DNA from: Runella aurantiaca
GTDB taxonomy: Bacteria > Bacteroidota > Bacteroidia > Cytophagales > Spirosomataceae
Assembly: GCF_003339505.1 (NCBI RefSeq)
Contig: NZ_QPIW01000001.1
Coordinates: forward strand, 1-64,000
Direction of reading: 5' to 3'
Length of the DNA: 64,000 nucleotides
In this document: one piece after another, positions 25,043 through 34,918 of the stretch
Numbering within the stretch: position 1 is the stretch's first letter
How the letters are laid out: each line of letters opens with the position of its first letter
Position numbers and translations under genes: made by a program
The notes under the pieces: model-generated
What the model saw: the letters and a program-made list of their open reading frames with translations, nothing else
Databases searched by the model: none
What the model was told of the DNA's origin: nothing

Positions 25043-25120
25043 TTTTGGTTTCCCCAATCGCATGGTAAAAGTGGTATTTGGTAGTATGAGATGCACAAAA
25101 GTACGATAAATGAAAGAAAA

Positions 25121-25150
25121 AAATTCCGAGATAAAACTATCTCGGAATTT
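25121..25150 (-). terminator. Intrinsic terminator after susD
   Basis: A perfect 13-bp stem (arms 25121-25133 and 25138-25150) with loop aaac, followed on the minus strand by a T-rich tract (ttttcttt). It should end SusCD transcription before the cytochrome/copper gene, making the latter a separate unit. Confidence 0.75.
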
Positions 25151-25190
25151 AAATCAGTTTACCAAAGTTCAACTCTATTGAATTGCATTA

Positions 25191-26888
25191 TTATTGATCC
25201 CACCATACACGGCCGGTAGCATCCTGTGGGTCGCGGCCCCATCCTGTGATGGCAGCCATGGCGTCGTATGCACCTTTTTTGTTGGTATAGTTAGGGTCAC
25301 TTGTGTTAATTAAACCAAGAGGGGCACGGCGTGGAAGACTCAACACGGCACCGTTTGAGCGCATATTGGGCAATGCCAAAACCGAAGTAGCGTTGGGGAA
25401 GCCTGTTCTTTTCCAAACGGCCCATCCTTCATTTACTTTGTTGAAGTAATTGATATAGGCTTGGCTTGCTATTTGTTCCAATGCTTTGGCAGGGGTGAAA
25501 GCTACTTCTGGCTTGGCCAAATAAGCGGCGATTTCGCCCGCTGTCAGTGCGGTGTAGTTCTCGATTTTACTACCTTTTGCTACTTCGTCAAACCACTGAA
25601 TAGAAGCCGTAATTCCTGCTTCGTACCAATCTTTGGCCGACTCAGATGTGATGGTGAGGGCCGCTAACTCAGCACGCATCAAACAGAAGTCAGCATACGT
25701 AATAACCGGGAGGTAAGAGTTGCCATCACCTACGCCGTTGCCGCTGTTGAAGGCAGGCTGGAACAAACGTGGTTGAATGTTAGACAAAGTATCAACGGAT
25801 ACTTGCTGACCATTGACCGTAATGGTTTTTGGGGTATAAAACGCACGGCGATTGGTGGCACTTTGAGCTTCGTCGGGGCTGGTAAAGCTACCTACATAAC
25901 GACGGGCATTTTCGGTAGTACCCGCAGGCAATTGCTTAGCGGCAATCAACGCGTCAATATTGGCCTGTGTGTAACGGTTTGGCGTAAAAAATGCGTCCAA
26001 ACGCGGGTCTTTAGTGTTCCACATAAAGTCAACCAACGGCTTTCCAGCTCTAAAACCATCTGGATTCCAGTTGCCACCGCTTGTAAAGTCAAAACGACCT
26101 ACAAATACCCAACCGTCGGCGTTAGATGTCATCAAATCAGCAGGTGTAGCCAGTACTTCCTGAGCAATGCTACGGGCTTTAGCGGCATCTCTTTTGACGA
26201 GGCGCGTTGCGATTTTCAAACGGAGCGCGTTGGCGGCTTTTACCCATTTGGCAGCGTTGCCACCGTAGTACTGGTCGTAAGCAGGTGCGCTTGTGTTGAT
26301 TTGAACTACCGTTTGCGCCGTTTTCAAAGTAGTAACTGCTTCTTTCAAATCGGTATCCAACTTATTGAAAAGCTCCTGTTGCGTGTCATATTTTGGGGTA
26401 AGCGTACCGCCATATCGCGCTTGGAAAGCGTCAGAATAAGGAATGCTGCCGTAGATGTCGCTCACATAAAATGCGTAGTAAGAACGCAACACGCGGGCCA
26501 TCCGAATCATGTGCACGTATTTTGGGCGCTCGCTTTCGGGCAGGCGGTCTACCAGTTTCTCCAAATCGTACAACACGTTGCCGACTCCGTTGTAGAAGCG
26601 GCCGTAGCGCTGAGAGAAGTTATCTACGTTGCTCGTAAAGCCTAGCTCGTTGCCGTTGGTACCTGTGTTGTATTGCATCCAAGGCATGATACGGCGATAA
26701 GTATCGTAAAAAGCCTCAAAATCTTGAGAGTGCAAGCTGATGGTTGCATTGAGCAGCTGGTTTTCCGGTGGTACGGTTGAAAGCGCATCCGGATCTTTGT
26801 TGATTTCCACGAAGTCTTGCTTTTCGCAGGAGGTGGTGACAAATCCTGCAACGAGCAAACCAAGGATTGTTTTATTGGACCATTTCAT
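25191..26888 (-). CDS. SusD/RagB family nutrient-binding outer membrane lipoprotein
   Basis: 565 residues. The lipoprotein signal ends with C21 (GFVTTSC). The body is the helical TPR-like fold of the SusD-like_2 group, with typical stretches such as YVHMIRMARVLRSYYAFYVSDIYGSIPYSDA and YYGGNAAKWVKAANALRLKIATRLV. SusD proteins cap the SusC channel and capture the substrate at the cell surface. The gene is 54 bases downstream of susC. No glycoside hydrolase or peptidase is in the locus, so the substrate cannot be named. Confidence 0.93.
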   Translation of the reverse strand: MKWSNKTILGLLVAGFVTTSCEKQDFVEINKDPDALSTVPPENQLLNATISLHSQDFEAFYDTYRRIMPWMQYNTGTNGNELGFTSNVDNFSQRYGRFYNGVGNVLYDLEKLVDRLPESERPKYVHMIRMARVLRSYYAFYVSDIYGSIPYSDAFQARYGGTLTPKYDTQQELFNKLDTDLKEAVTTLKTAQTVVQINTSAPAYDQYYGGNAAKWVKAANALRLKIATRLVKRDAAKARSIAQEVLATPADLMTSNADGWVFVGRFDFTSGGNWNPDGFRAGKPLVDFMWNTKDPRLDAFFTPNRYTQANIDALIAAKQLPAGTTENARRYVGSFTSPDEAQSATNRRAFYTPKTITVNGQQVSVDTLSNIQPRLFQPAFNSGNGVGDGNSYLPVITYADFCLMRAELAALTITSESAKDWYEAGITASIQWFDEVAKGSKIENYTALTAGEIAAYLAKPEVAFTPAKALEQIASQAYINYFNKVNEGWAVWKRTGFPNATSVLALPNMRSNGAVLSLPRRAPLGLINTSDPNYTNKKGAYDAMAAITGWGRDPQDATGRVWWDQ

Positions 26889-26942
26889 AATATTCTGTCT
26901 TTAATGAATGATTGTAAAAATTCAGCAATGAACGGCTGAAAA

Positions 26943-29900
26943 TTAAAAACCTGCGTTAAGGGTTACACCAATGTTACGTGAGAATGGCAAACCACCGTAT
27001 TCGGCAAACTCACCTGGACGGTTAGATTTCAAACCTTCAGGGTTGATGCCATCGGGAGCAGTACGATACAGGTAGCCTAAGTTGCGACCCACTACGCTGA
27101 GGCGCAAGGTCTGGAACTTGATTTTGTTTACAATCTTAGCGGGTACATCGTAGCCTACTGAGATTTCACGCATCGACACCCAAGAGTTTTCAAAGGTTGA
27201 ATACTCACGGATACCCGACGACCATTGGGTAAGGTTTTCGTAGTAGTTGCGGGCAGGAATTGGGGTAATGTAGCCTTTTTGTACGGCTTCGGCATAAGTC
27301 ATACCACCCAATTCGATGGTTTGACCATCTTTGGTTACTTTAAAACCATCCGCCATTACACCATCAGGAATGATACCGTCGTCGCGTCTTACTCCTTGAG
27401 CATCAGTAAATTCAACGCCGCCAAGCTCTTTGTTACGTCCAGCTAGACTGCGGGCGAAGTTACCGCTTTGCGAACCGTACTGGTGCGTGGCCGAAGCCAT
27501 CATTCCGCCGATTTTTGAATCGATTTGCATGTTCAAGGTAAAGTTCTTGTAAGTAACGGTGTTGATGTTGCTCAACAATACTTTTTCCATGATGCTGCCG
27601 ATTTCTTTTTCGCCTTGACCATAAGCACCGCTGCGCATAAAGCCAAGGTAACCGCCAGAGCCACCGCTCACTGAACCGATAACGCGTTGTCCGTTGCTAG
27701 GGTGTGCAACTGGATTGCCAGAAGCATCTTTTCTCTGGTAGGTGGCAAAAGCATAAGAAGTTACGATGGTACCGTAGTCTTTTCCAACGCGGGCCACAGA
27801 AGCCATATCAGCACCGAATGCCAAATCAAGCTGGTAAGAGCTGATTCCTTCGGTCAATTCAAGGATTTTGTTGCGGTTGCGGGTAATGTTCAATGAAGTA
27901 TTCCAACGCACATCACTTGATTTGATTGGCGTGGCAGTAATCATCAACTCAATCCCTTTGTTTTGGATTTTACCAGCATTGATAATCCGGCTACCAACCC
28001 CTGCTTCTGAAGTAACAGGAATGCTCAAGATTTCGTTAGTAGTGAGTTTGTTATAAACGGTAAAGTCAATACCAAGACGATTGTTGAAGAAGCGGGCGTC
28101 AAAGCCAAGTTCCCACTCACGCGCCAAACGGTTACGCAATCCGTAGTTTGGCAGGGTGTTGTCGCGGAAGCCAGAACGTTGAATGGTACCGCCTGGATAA
28201 TTGTAGACCCCGCCAGGGCTGTAGATACCTGTCCGGTTGAGTGACCATGGGTCGGTATCGGCTCCGGTGTAACCAAGGCTACCGCGAAGTTTACCGAAAC
28301 TGAGCCAGCTAGGCAAGTTTTTGATGCTTTCGGTCACGATGTAAGAAACCCCAACTGAAGGATAATAGTAAGAGAAATCTCCGCTACCATCGGCATAGGT
28401 CAGGGTAGAAGAGAAGTCCATACGATTGCTAAAGTTGAACGTCAAAAACTCTTTGTATGTCAGGTCACCGTATAAATAGACGGCGTCGGTACGTTTTTGG
28501 GCGATTAGCCCCGTAGCAACCTCAATGCGGTTACGGGCGTTGGCAAGTGAATAAATCTCAGGCAAACGCAAGCCACCATCAGTATAGGTGCGGTAGTTAC
28601 GACCACCCAATAGACGGTTGGTTTCCCCACCTGCCGAGATGTTAAATTGCAAGTTGTTGCCAATCGTGCGGTTAGCACTCAAGACAGCCTGTAAACGATA
28701 CTGAGAATCGTCTTGGGTACGTGTTTGATATAAGTCGTTACCAGCAAAACGAGGACCGTCGCCACGGTTTAAGGTCTCAGCTTTCACCAATTGGTTTTGT
28801 ACGTTTCCACGTACCAAAAGGTTGAGCCACGGCGCGATATTGGCCGTAAGGTCGATGTTGGTACGGAATACTTTCTCGTTCTGAAGTTCGTCTCTTTCAA
28901 ACGTTTCCCAGAAGAAAGACGTAATGTTGTAAGGGTCGTTTACACCTTGACGGCGGCCACCTGCCACGGGGTCAATGTAGTTGTTGGCCCAATAATTAAT
29001 ATCGAAAGTACGCGGACGACCAAACACAAGACGGAATACTGGGTTAAAGTTACCCCCCTGACGGGCAGGGTTTGTCAAGTTGTTGTCGGTGTAGTCAACG
29101 GTCGCATCCAACGTGAAGATTTTTCCGATTTTTTGGGTTGCTCTTAAGTTAAAGTTGTTACGCTGGAGTTCAGTACCTGAAGGCATAATGGTACTGTTGT
29201 TGAGGCGCGAATAAGCCGCTCTGAAAGTGGTTGTTTCGGTACCGCCTTCAACGGCCACGTTATGGTTGGTATATCGACCAGTTTGGAAGAAGTCAAGTGG
29301 GTTGTTAGCTACCCACGGCACCATCCGTCCGTCCAAATCACGCACCATTTGACCCTGCAAGCGTGGGCCATAAGAATAGCTCCATGCGCCGCCTACGCGG
29401 TCTACTTCATCTACACCGTCGGTTCCTTTAGGGAAAGTTGGGTTGATACCCGCCCCAAATTCGTTTTGTAAATCAAGGAAGCGATAGGCTTTTTCAAAAG
29501 AAGAAGTATGGTTGTAGGTTACGCCCAATCCTTTCTGTACACGTCCTTTTTTGGTTTGAATTACAATTACTCCGTTCAGTGCTTCGGAGCCATAAAGTGC
29601 ACTTGCCCCCGATCCTTTCAGAACGGTCATCGACTCGATGTTGTCAGAGTTGATGTTTTTCATGATGTTACCCATGTCCTGTGCTGCACCCCAAGAGTCA
29701 GCACCAGAAGTACCGGGACGAATCAGCACACCGTCAATCACAAAAAGAGGTTGGGTGTTGCCGCCCAAAGAGGCATTTCCACGAATACGAATCCGTGAAG
29801 AAGACATCGGTCCGCCGGTGCCTTGGTCGATGTGCACACCAGCCACTTTTCCTTGAAGCGAGTTAACAACATTGGCGTTGTTGGTACGGATAAGGTCTTG

Positions 29901-30281
29901 CCCTTTTACTTCCTGCACCGCATAAGCCAGTTTGCGGGTTTCCTGTTTTACCCCAAATCCCGTCACAACTACTTCGCTCAAGGTTTTGGTGTCTTCATCC
30001 AATACCACAGATAAAGCACTGCTGTTTCCGACTGATACCTCTTTTTTTAGAAAACCTACGTAAGAAAAAATCAACGTTGAGCTGGGGCCAATGTTGATTC
30101 GAAAGTTACCATACTGGTCAGTGATGGCGCCACTGCGAGAGCCCTTCTCAATAATGCTTACACCTGGGATGGCTTCGCCCTTAGCATCGCGTACAGTACC
30201 GGTGAGGGTACGGTTGCTTTGTGCAAAGGCTGAAATGCAGCCCAGCAAAAGCAACATGCACACAAGTAGCGGTTTTTTCAT
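26943..30281 (-). CDS. SusC/RagA family TonB-linked outer membrane protein
   Basis: 1112 residues. Signal peptide (1-20, ISAFAQ), carboxypeptidase-regulatory-like domain (about 24-100: LTGTVRDAKGEAIPGVSIIEKGSRSG), a TonB-box-like stretch, plug domain (about 115-235, with the typical RIRGNASLGGNTQPLFVIDGV segment and SMTVLKGSGASALYGSEALNGVI) and a C-terminal 22-strand barrel. It imports a nutrient, with SusD as lid, powered by TonB. Start of a two-gene operon; a ROK-type regulator is transcribed divergently and is the obvious candidate regulator. Confidence 0.95.
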   Translation of the reverse strand: MKKPLLVCMLLLLGCISAFAQSNRTLTGTVRDAKGEAIPGVSIIEKGSRSGAITDQYGNFRINIGPSSTLIFSYVGFLKKEVSVGNSSALSVVLDEDTKTLSEVVVTGFGVKQETRKLAYAVQEVKGQDLIRTNNANVVNSLQGKVAGVHIDQGTGGPMSSSRIRIRGNASLGGNTQPLFVIDGVLIRPGTSGADSWGAAQDMGNIMKNINSDNIESMTVLKGSGASALYGSEALNGVIVIQTKKGRVQKGLGVTYNHTSSFEKAYRFLDLQNEFGAGINPTFPKGTDGVDEVDRVGGAWSYSYGPRLQGQMVRDLDGRMVPWVANNPLDFFQTGRYTNHNVAVEGGTETTTFRAAYSRLNNSTIMPSGTELQRNNFNLRATQKIGKIFTLDATVDYTDNNLTNPARQGGNFNPVFRLVFGRPRTFDINYWANNYIDPVAGGRRQGVNDPYNITSFFWETFERDELQNEKVFRTNIDLTANIAPWLNLLVRGNVQNQLVKAETLNRGDGPRFAGNDLYQTRTQDDSQYRLQAVLSANRTIGNNLQFNISAGGETNRLLGGRNYRTYTDGGLRLPEIYSLANARNRIEVATGLIAQKRTDAVYLYGDLTYKEFLTFNFSNRMDFSSTLTYADGSGDFSYYYPSVGVSYIVTESIKNLPSWLSFGKLRGSLGYTGADTDPWSLNRTGIYSPGGVYNYPGGTIQRSGFRDNTLPNYGLRNRLAREWELGFDARFFNNRLGIDFTVYNKLTTNEILSIPVTSEAGVGSRIINAGKIQNKGIELMITATPIKSSDVRWNTSLNITRNRNKILELTEGISSYQLDLAFGADMASVARVGKDYGTIVTSYAFATYQRKDASGNPVAHPSNGQRVIGSVSGGSGGYLGFMRSGAYGQGEKEIGSIMEKVLLSNINTVTYKNFTLNMQIDSKIGGMMASATHQYGSQSGNFARSLAGRNKELGGVEFTDAQGVRRDDGIIPDGVMADGFKVTKDGQTIELGGMTYAEAVQKGYITPIPARNYYENLTQWSSGIREYSTFENSWVSMREISVGYDVPAKIVNKIKFQTLRLSVVGRNLGYLYRTAPDGINPEGLKSNRPGEFAEYGGLPFSRNIGVTLNAGF

Positions 30282-30512
30282 AAATGATGGATTGTTAGTG
30301 ATGATTAGTAAAAAATATAATTTTTGGTTGTACTTGTTAAGAGTGAATGGCGGGATTTATAGAATTATTTTACAATTATAAAGAGAAAGTTAATTTTAAC
30401 AAATAAATTTAATAAAAATTATTTTTAATTTGTATTAATTACTAAAAAAAATTAATATTACATTTATACTTTTAAATACAGTAATTTCAACGCTGTTTTT
30501 CCTTAATGCTAT
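30282..30512. promoter_or_regulatory. AT-rich divergent promoter region of susC and ROK regulator
   Basis: 231 bases, strongly AT-rich, between divergent start codons. It must contain both promoters. I could not find an exact TAnnTTTG element; taatttg at 30425-30431 comes close for the plus strand. No clear palindromic operator was seen. Confidence 0.4.
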
Positions 30513-31739
30513 ATGTTTGATTCCACTACTTCGTCTGAGGTTGATATTCTGCCTAAAACTTCTGTCGTTGACTACAAAAAGAGCCAACATCGTCGTCGTA
30601 TTCTTACCGAGTTATACCGCTCAGGTACTTGTTCCATTGCCGAAATGGCGCGCGTCATACACAGCAGCGTCCCTTCCGTGACCAGTATCGTGGAAGAAAT
30701 GGTGGAAGAAAAATGGATTGTACCCGTAGGGACGGGAGTAACAAAGCAGGGACGCAAACCCGTTTTGTTTAGTCTCAGTACGGAGCGTTTCTATTCCGTC
30801 GTGTTAGACGTAAATACCCATGATACCAAAATTCTGATCTTAAACCTTAAGAATGAGGTGATTATGCGTCGGGATTTCAACTTGCGTTTGGAAGATTCTC
30901 CTCAATTTTTGAAGAGCCTTGTTGAGGCAACCGAGCAGGTTTTACGGGAGTCAAACATCCATTACGATGGCTTTATGGCCATGGGTGTTTCGGTGGCGGG
31001 ATTGGTGGATGCGCGCAAAGGCTTCAACTTTACCTACCGTAGCCTGAACCAAAATGAATCTTTTGGCACCTTTTTGGAGAATTATTTCAAATTTCCGGTC
31101 TACGTTATTAATGACACCAAAGCAACAACGTTGGGTGAGCACCGTTTTGGATTGGCCCAGGGTAAAGACCACGTTTTGGCTATTTATATTGATTGGGGTG
31201 TAGGGTTAGGCGTTATTTTGAACGGAGAAGTTTTTCAAGGAGCGTCGGGATTTGCGGGAGAGCTTGGCCACATACAAGTAGTGCCCAACGGTGAGTTGTG
31301 TCACTGCGGAAAAGTAGGATGTCTCGACACCATTACATCGGCAGCTTCATTGATTCGACGTATAAAAAAAGGTTTGGCCGAAGGCAGAATTTCTCGGCTA
31401 TCGGCGATTGAAGGCGAAAAAATAGATGCCGAAACCATCATAGATGCCGCTTGGCAAGGAGATTCCTTTGCCATCGACATTCTGCACGAAATCGGGATGG
31501 AACTCGGGAAAGGATTGTCTATCGCGATTCATTTGTTCAACCCCGAAATTATCATCGTTGACGGAATCGTGGCAAAAGCAGGTGCTTTTATCACCAATCC
31601 GATTGAGCAAGCCATCAATAAATATTGTTTGACAGACTTCAGAAACAACCTAACCGTGGTTATATCTCAACTGGGCCAAGAAGCTAAATGGCTTGGAACT
31701 CAGGCCTATGTGGTTGAAAAAGTAATTGAAAGTATCTAA
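30513..31739 (+). CDS. ROK family transcriptional regulator (NagC/XylR-like)
   Basis: 408 residues. An N-terminal winged helix-turn-helix (about 25-85: RRILTELYRSGTCSIAEMARVIHSSVPSVTSIVEEMVEEKWI) precedes a ROK sugar-kinase-like domain. The ROK zinc site is complete: H253 in GELGH and C263, C265, C270 in CHCGKVGC. The position after it is LD rather than the common LE. Such proteins repress sugar uptake operons until a sugar or sugar phosphate binds. It is divergent from susC-susD and probably controls them. Its stop overlaps the convergent MlaE gene by 4 bases. Confidence 0.92.
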   Translation: MFDSTTSSEVDILPKTSVVDYKKSQHRRRILTELYRSGTCSIAEMARVIHSSVPSVTSIVEEMVEEKWIVPVGTGVTKQGRKPVLFSLSTERFYSVVLDVNTHDTKILILNLKNEVIMRRDFNLRLEDSPQFLKSLVEATEQVLRESNIHYDGFMAMGVSVAGLVDARKGFNFTYRSLNQNESFGTFLENYFKFPVYVINDTKATTLGEHRFGLAQGKDHVLAIYIDWGVGLGVILNGEVFQGASGFAGELGHIQVVPNGELCHCGKVGCLDTITSAASLIRRIKKGLAEGRISRLSAIEGEKIDAETIIDAAWQGDSFAIDILHEIGMELGKGLSIAIHLFNPEIIIVDGIVAKAGAFITNPIEQAINKYCLTDFRNNLTVVISQLGQEAKWLGTQAYVVEKVIESI

Positions 31740-32470
31740 TCCAATAATAGCAATTGCGCTAACAAATAATCGGCAATCAATACGGCAATACAGCTGTTGG
31801 TAACGGCAGCTGTTGATGCTTGCCCTACTTCCAAGGCTCCTCCTCTGGTAAAATACCCTTTAAATGAAGAAATAGAAGTAATCAGAAAGGCGAACACCAC
31901 CGACTTAATGATGGCAAAGGGGATATTGAAGGGCCGAAAATCAGAACGAAGGCCGATGATATAATCTTCAGGAGAAATAACATTGGTAGCGATTCCTGCC
32001 AAATACCCCCCCAAAATGGATAAGAAACCTGAGAGAATGACCAACATCGGAAAAGTAATGACCGAAGCAATGATTTTGGGCAGTACTAAATAAGAAATAG
32101 AATTGATTCCCATCACTTCCAGCGCGTCGATTTGCTCCGTAATACGCATCGTACCTAGCCCGCCCGCTATGTGAGAACCTACTTTTCCCGATAAGACAAC
32201 GCAGGTGATGGTGGGCGCAAATTCCAGAATACTGCTGTCGCGGACAATTAGTGAAATGATGTAATTAGGAACAAAAGGGCTGACGAGGTTGTCGGCCGTC
32301 TGAACGCAGGTAACGGCCCCCAGAAAAGTAGCAACTATTGAAACGATAAAGACAGAATTGGTGCCGATTTCGATACATTCATCAAACACTAGTTTGACGT
32401 ATACGCGAAACTTCTCGCGGTTGCTCAATAAACTTCCCAGAAAAATAAAATAATTCCCTAACGTTTTCAT
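31736..32470 (-). CDS. MlaE/YrbE family ABC transporter permease
   Basis: 244 residues from ATG 32470 (MKTLGNYFIFLGSLL); longer in-frame starts exist to 32539. Five to six membrane helices with the MlaE pattern: the segment FLGAVTCVQTADNL, the central SGKVGSHIAGGLGTMRITEQIDALEVMGI stretch that contacts the ATPase, and a C-terminal GYFTRGGALEVGQASTAAVTNS. MlaE permeases move phospholipids between the membranes with an MlaF ATPase and MCE protein; those genes would be expected to the left but the neighbour there is the convergent ROK gene, so the partners are elsewhere. Confidence 0.92.
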   Translation of the reverse strand: MKTLGNYFIFLGSLLSNREKFRVYVKLVFDECIEIGTNSVFIVSIVATFLGAVTCVQTADNLVSPFVPNYIISLIVRDSSILEFAPTITCVVLSGKVGSHIAGGLGTMRITEQIDALEVMGINSISYLVLPKIIASVITFPMLVILSGFLSILGGYLAGIATNVISPEDYIIGLRSDFRPFNIPFAIIKSVVFAFLITSISSFKGYFTRGGALEVGQASTAAVTNSCIAVLIADYLLAQLLLLD

Positions 32471-32558
32471 AGCCATAAAAGTAGATAAAAAACGTTGGAC
32501 TACAGATACTAGAGGTTTTGTCCAGCATCTATAGTCCAACGTATACTGTCAACGAAAA

Positions 32559-33578
32559 TTAATCCATAATAAAAGGATAATCTTCCTGAACGTAAATATC
32601 CTTAAAAATCTCGGATGCATCAGGCCAAGGAGATTCTTCCGAAAACTTCACGGCGTCTTCTACTTGCTGTTTAATTTTGGCGTCGATAGCGGCCAAATCT
32701 TCCTCGGTAGCTATTCCGTTAGTCAGGATTGTGGACTTTACCATTTCGATTGGGTCGCGCTTTTTGTATTCTTCGACCTCCTCTTTGGTGCGGTATTTTT
32801 GCGGGTCAGACATGGAGTGACCACGGTAACGATAGGTTTTGAATTCCAGAAAGGTCGGGCCTTGTCCGCTGCGGGCACGCTCCGCGGCGCGGCTAACGGC
32901 CTCATGTACGGCTTCTACGTCCATTCCATCAACGGGCTCCGAAGGCATATCGTAGGCTTCGCCAATGGTGTAAAGATCGGTGACGTTGGAGGTGCGGTTG
33001 ACCGATGTTCCCATCGCGTAGCCGTTGTTTTCTACGACAAAAATGACGGGGAGTTTCCACGTCATGGCCATGTTAAACGCCTCGTGCAAAGCCCCTTGAC
33101 GTACGGCTCCGTCGCCAAAAAGACAGATACAAAGGTTGGTGGTTTTGTTGTATTTTTCGGCAAATGCAATTCCGGCTCCCAATGGAATTTGCGCGCCCAC
33201 GATACCGTGTCCGCCCACGAAATTATGCTCTTTATCAAAAATGTGCATTGAACCGCCTTTTCCTTTGGTCGTGCCCGTAGCTTTTCCGAAAAGCTCGGCC
33301 ATAATGGCGTTGGGGTCAGTACCCAATGCCAACGGAATGCCGTGGTCGCGGTACGCGGTGATCCATTTGTCATCTTTAGTCAATGCACTTACTCCGCCCG
33401 ACGAACACGCCTCCTGACCAATGTACAGGTGACAAAAGCCGCGTATTTTTTGCTGACCGTAGAGTTGCCCTGCTTTTTCTTCAAACTTACGCTGAAGTTG
33501 CATTGACTCATACCAGTACATATATCGTTCTTTGGGATGGGTAATTTTTGCGGGTGTCGCTTTGGTTTTGGTTGCCAT
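32559..33578 (-). CDS. pdhA: Pyruvate dehydrogenase E1 component subunit alpha
   Basis: 339 residues. It carries out the thiamine-pyrophosphate-dependent decarboxylation of pyruvate together with an E1 beta subunit. The TPP motif is GDGAVRQGALHEAF through VVENNGYAMGTS. The phosphorylation-loop-like YRYRGHSMSDPQKYR, the GKGGSMHIF segment and the RGFCHLYIGQEA segment are those of E1 alpha. The beta subunit is not next to it. Monocistronic by position, 88 bases upstream of the MlaE-type gene on the same strand. Confidence 0.95.
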   Translation of the reverse strand: MATKTKATPAKITHPKERYMYWYESMQLQRKFEEKAGQLYGQQKIRGFCHLYIGQEACSSGGVSALTKDDKWITAYRDHGIPLALGTDPNAIMAELFGKATGTTKGKGGSMHIFDKEHNFVGGHGIVGAQIPLGAGIAFAEKYNKTTNLCICLFGDGAVRQGALHEAFNMAMTWKLPVIFVVENNGYAMGTSVNRTSNVTDLYTIGEAYDMPSEPVDGMDVEAVHEAVSRAAERARSGQGPTFLEFKTYRYRGHSMSDPQKYRTKEEVEEYKKRDPIEMVKSTILTNGIATEEDLAAIDAKIKQQVEDAVKFSEESPWPDASEIFKDIYVQEDYPFIMD

Positions 33579-33635
33579 TTTTTATAAAAAATAAAGTTTA
33601 TCGGTCAACTATGAACTGAGAACTGTTGACTATTT

Positions 33636-33643
33636 TATCTTTG
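33636..33643 (+). promoter_or_regulatory. -7 element (TATCTTTG) upstream of recF
   Basis: TATCTTTG matches TAnnTTTG and lies 29 bases before the recF ATG. No good -33 element at the normal spacing was seen. A GTCAAC/GTTGAC inverted repeat overlaps the upstream side (33604-33630). Confidence 0.45.
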
Positions 33644-33672
33644 CCCCGCGAAAATAAGCATAAAACCAATTA

Positions 33673-34779
33673 ATGCCACAGCTACACTTAGAAAAACTCC
33701 ATTTGACGTACTTCAAAAATTATGAAGAGGGGCGTTTTGAGTTTAGTCCCGGGCTCAATTGTATCGTAGGGGAGAACGGAAGCGGAAAAACCAACCTACT
33801 TGATGCCGTTTATTGGCTGGGGTTGACCAAGAGTGCGTTTCAGGTGCAAGATGCGTTTAGTATTCAGCACGACGCAGATTTTATGCTCATTGATGGGTTT
33901 TTTAAGAAAGACGCCCGCGAAATACAGATTATGTGCAGCCTGCAACGGGGTCAACGGAAAGTGTTGTTGTCTGACAAAAAACCATACGAGCGTATCAGTG
34001 ATCACATCGGGGAGTTTCCAGTAGTCTTGGTAGCACCGAATGACACCGATTTGGTGCGGGAGGGAAGTGAAGAGCGGCGTCGTTTTTTTGACGGCGTGCT
34101 GTCGCAATTGGACCAATTATATCTGCAAGATTTACTTCAATATAACAAACTACTAGCTCAGCGAAACGGCCTCCTGAAGATTTTTTTTGAGCGCCATTAT
34201 GTGGATGATTTATTATTGGATACGTACGACGAATCACTTATTGCCCTCGCCAATCGAATTTTTGACCGTCGTCAACGGTTTTTGGTTGATTTTGAGCCTT
34301 TAGTGCAGCATTATTACGGGTTTTTGGGCGAAAGCCGGGAAGCGGTTGCGGTGAAATACGAGTCCGAAATGGAAGATTTGGCGTTTAGAGAAAACTTCCG
34401 GCGTCATCGTCAGCGAGATTTGCAAATGCAGCGCACATTTATGGGCGCGCACAAAGATGATTTTCGGTTTGAAATGGGTGAGGTTGCCCTGAAAAAATTT
34501 GGTTCGCAGGGGCAGCAGAAGTCGTTTGTATTGGCGTTAAAACTGGCCCAGTTTGAACTGCTTTCGGTCGAAAAAGAAATGAAACCGTTATTGCTGTTAG
34601 ATGATATTTTTGATAAGCTAGACGAACGTCGTATTCAAAAATTAATTCAACTTATTGAAAATGGTACTTTTGGTCAAGTGTTTCTGACTGATGCCCGCCC
34701 CGAGCGGACGCGGCAGTTGCTAAAAGATGTGAAGGCAGACGTGAAATTTTTTGAGATGGGGGATAGGGAAAGATGTTGA
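33673..34779 (+). CDS. recF: DNA replication/repair protein RecF
   Basis: 368 residues. An SMC-like ATPase of the RecFOR recombination pathway, which loads RecA at gaps. Walker A is GENGSGKT (33-40) after the typical opening LEKLHLTYFKNYEEGRFEF; the signature-like FGSQGQQKSFVLALKLAQ and Walker B LLLLDDIFDKLDERR follow, with the D-loop and FLTDARPERT. Length is normal. Not adjacent to dnaA/dnaN, which is common in Bacteroidetes. Confidence 0.95.
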   Translation: MPQLHLEKLHLTYFKNYEEGRFEFSPGLNCIVGENGSGKTNLLDAVYWLGLTKSAFQVQDAFSIQHDADFMLIDGFFKKDAREIQIMCSLQRGQRKVLLSDKKPYERISDHIGEFPVVLVAPNDTDLVREGSEERRRFFDGVLSQLDQLYLQDLLQYNKLLAQRNGLLKIFFERHYVDDLLLDTYDESLIALANRIFDRRQRFLVDFEPLVQHYYGFLGESREAVAVKYESEMEDLAFRENFRRHRQRDLQMQRTFMGAHKDDFRFEMGEVALKKFGSQGQQKSFVLALKLAQFELLSVEKEMKPLLLLDDIFDKLDERRIQKLIQLIENGTFGQVFLTDARPERTRQLLKDVKADVKFFEMGDRERC

Positions 34780-34918
34780 GTGCTTGAAAACACACGCTTG
34801 ATAAATTTTTGCCTGTATTTCTTCAATATTATACTTCTCAATCGCAATATATTACTGCCAATCCCTATTTTTGGGTATCATCCAACGCCCGATGACGGTC
34901 GTCATTGAAAACCTAGCT

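Noticed and set aside
25773-26645. Long open frame on the plus strand opposite susD (about 290 codons)
   Set aside because: It lies fully inside a clear SusD gene on the other strand, has no signal or domain features and its composition follows from the codon use of susD.
32664-33251. Open frame on the plus strand opposite pdhA (about 195 codons)
   Set aside because: Antisense to a clearly conserved gene; no protein features.
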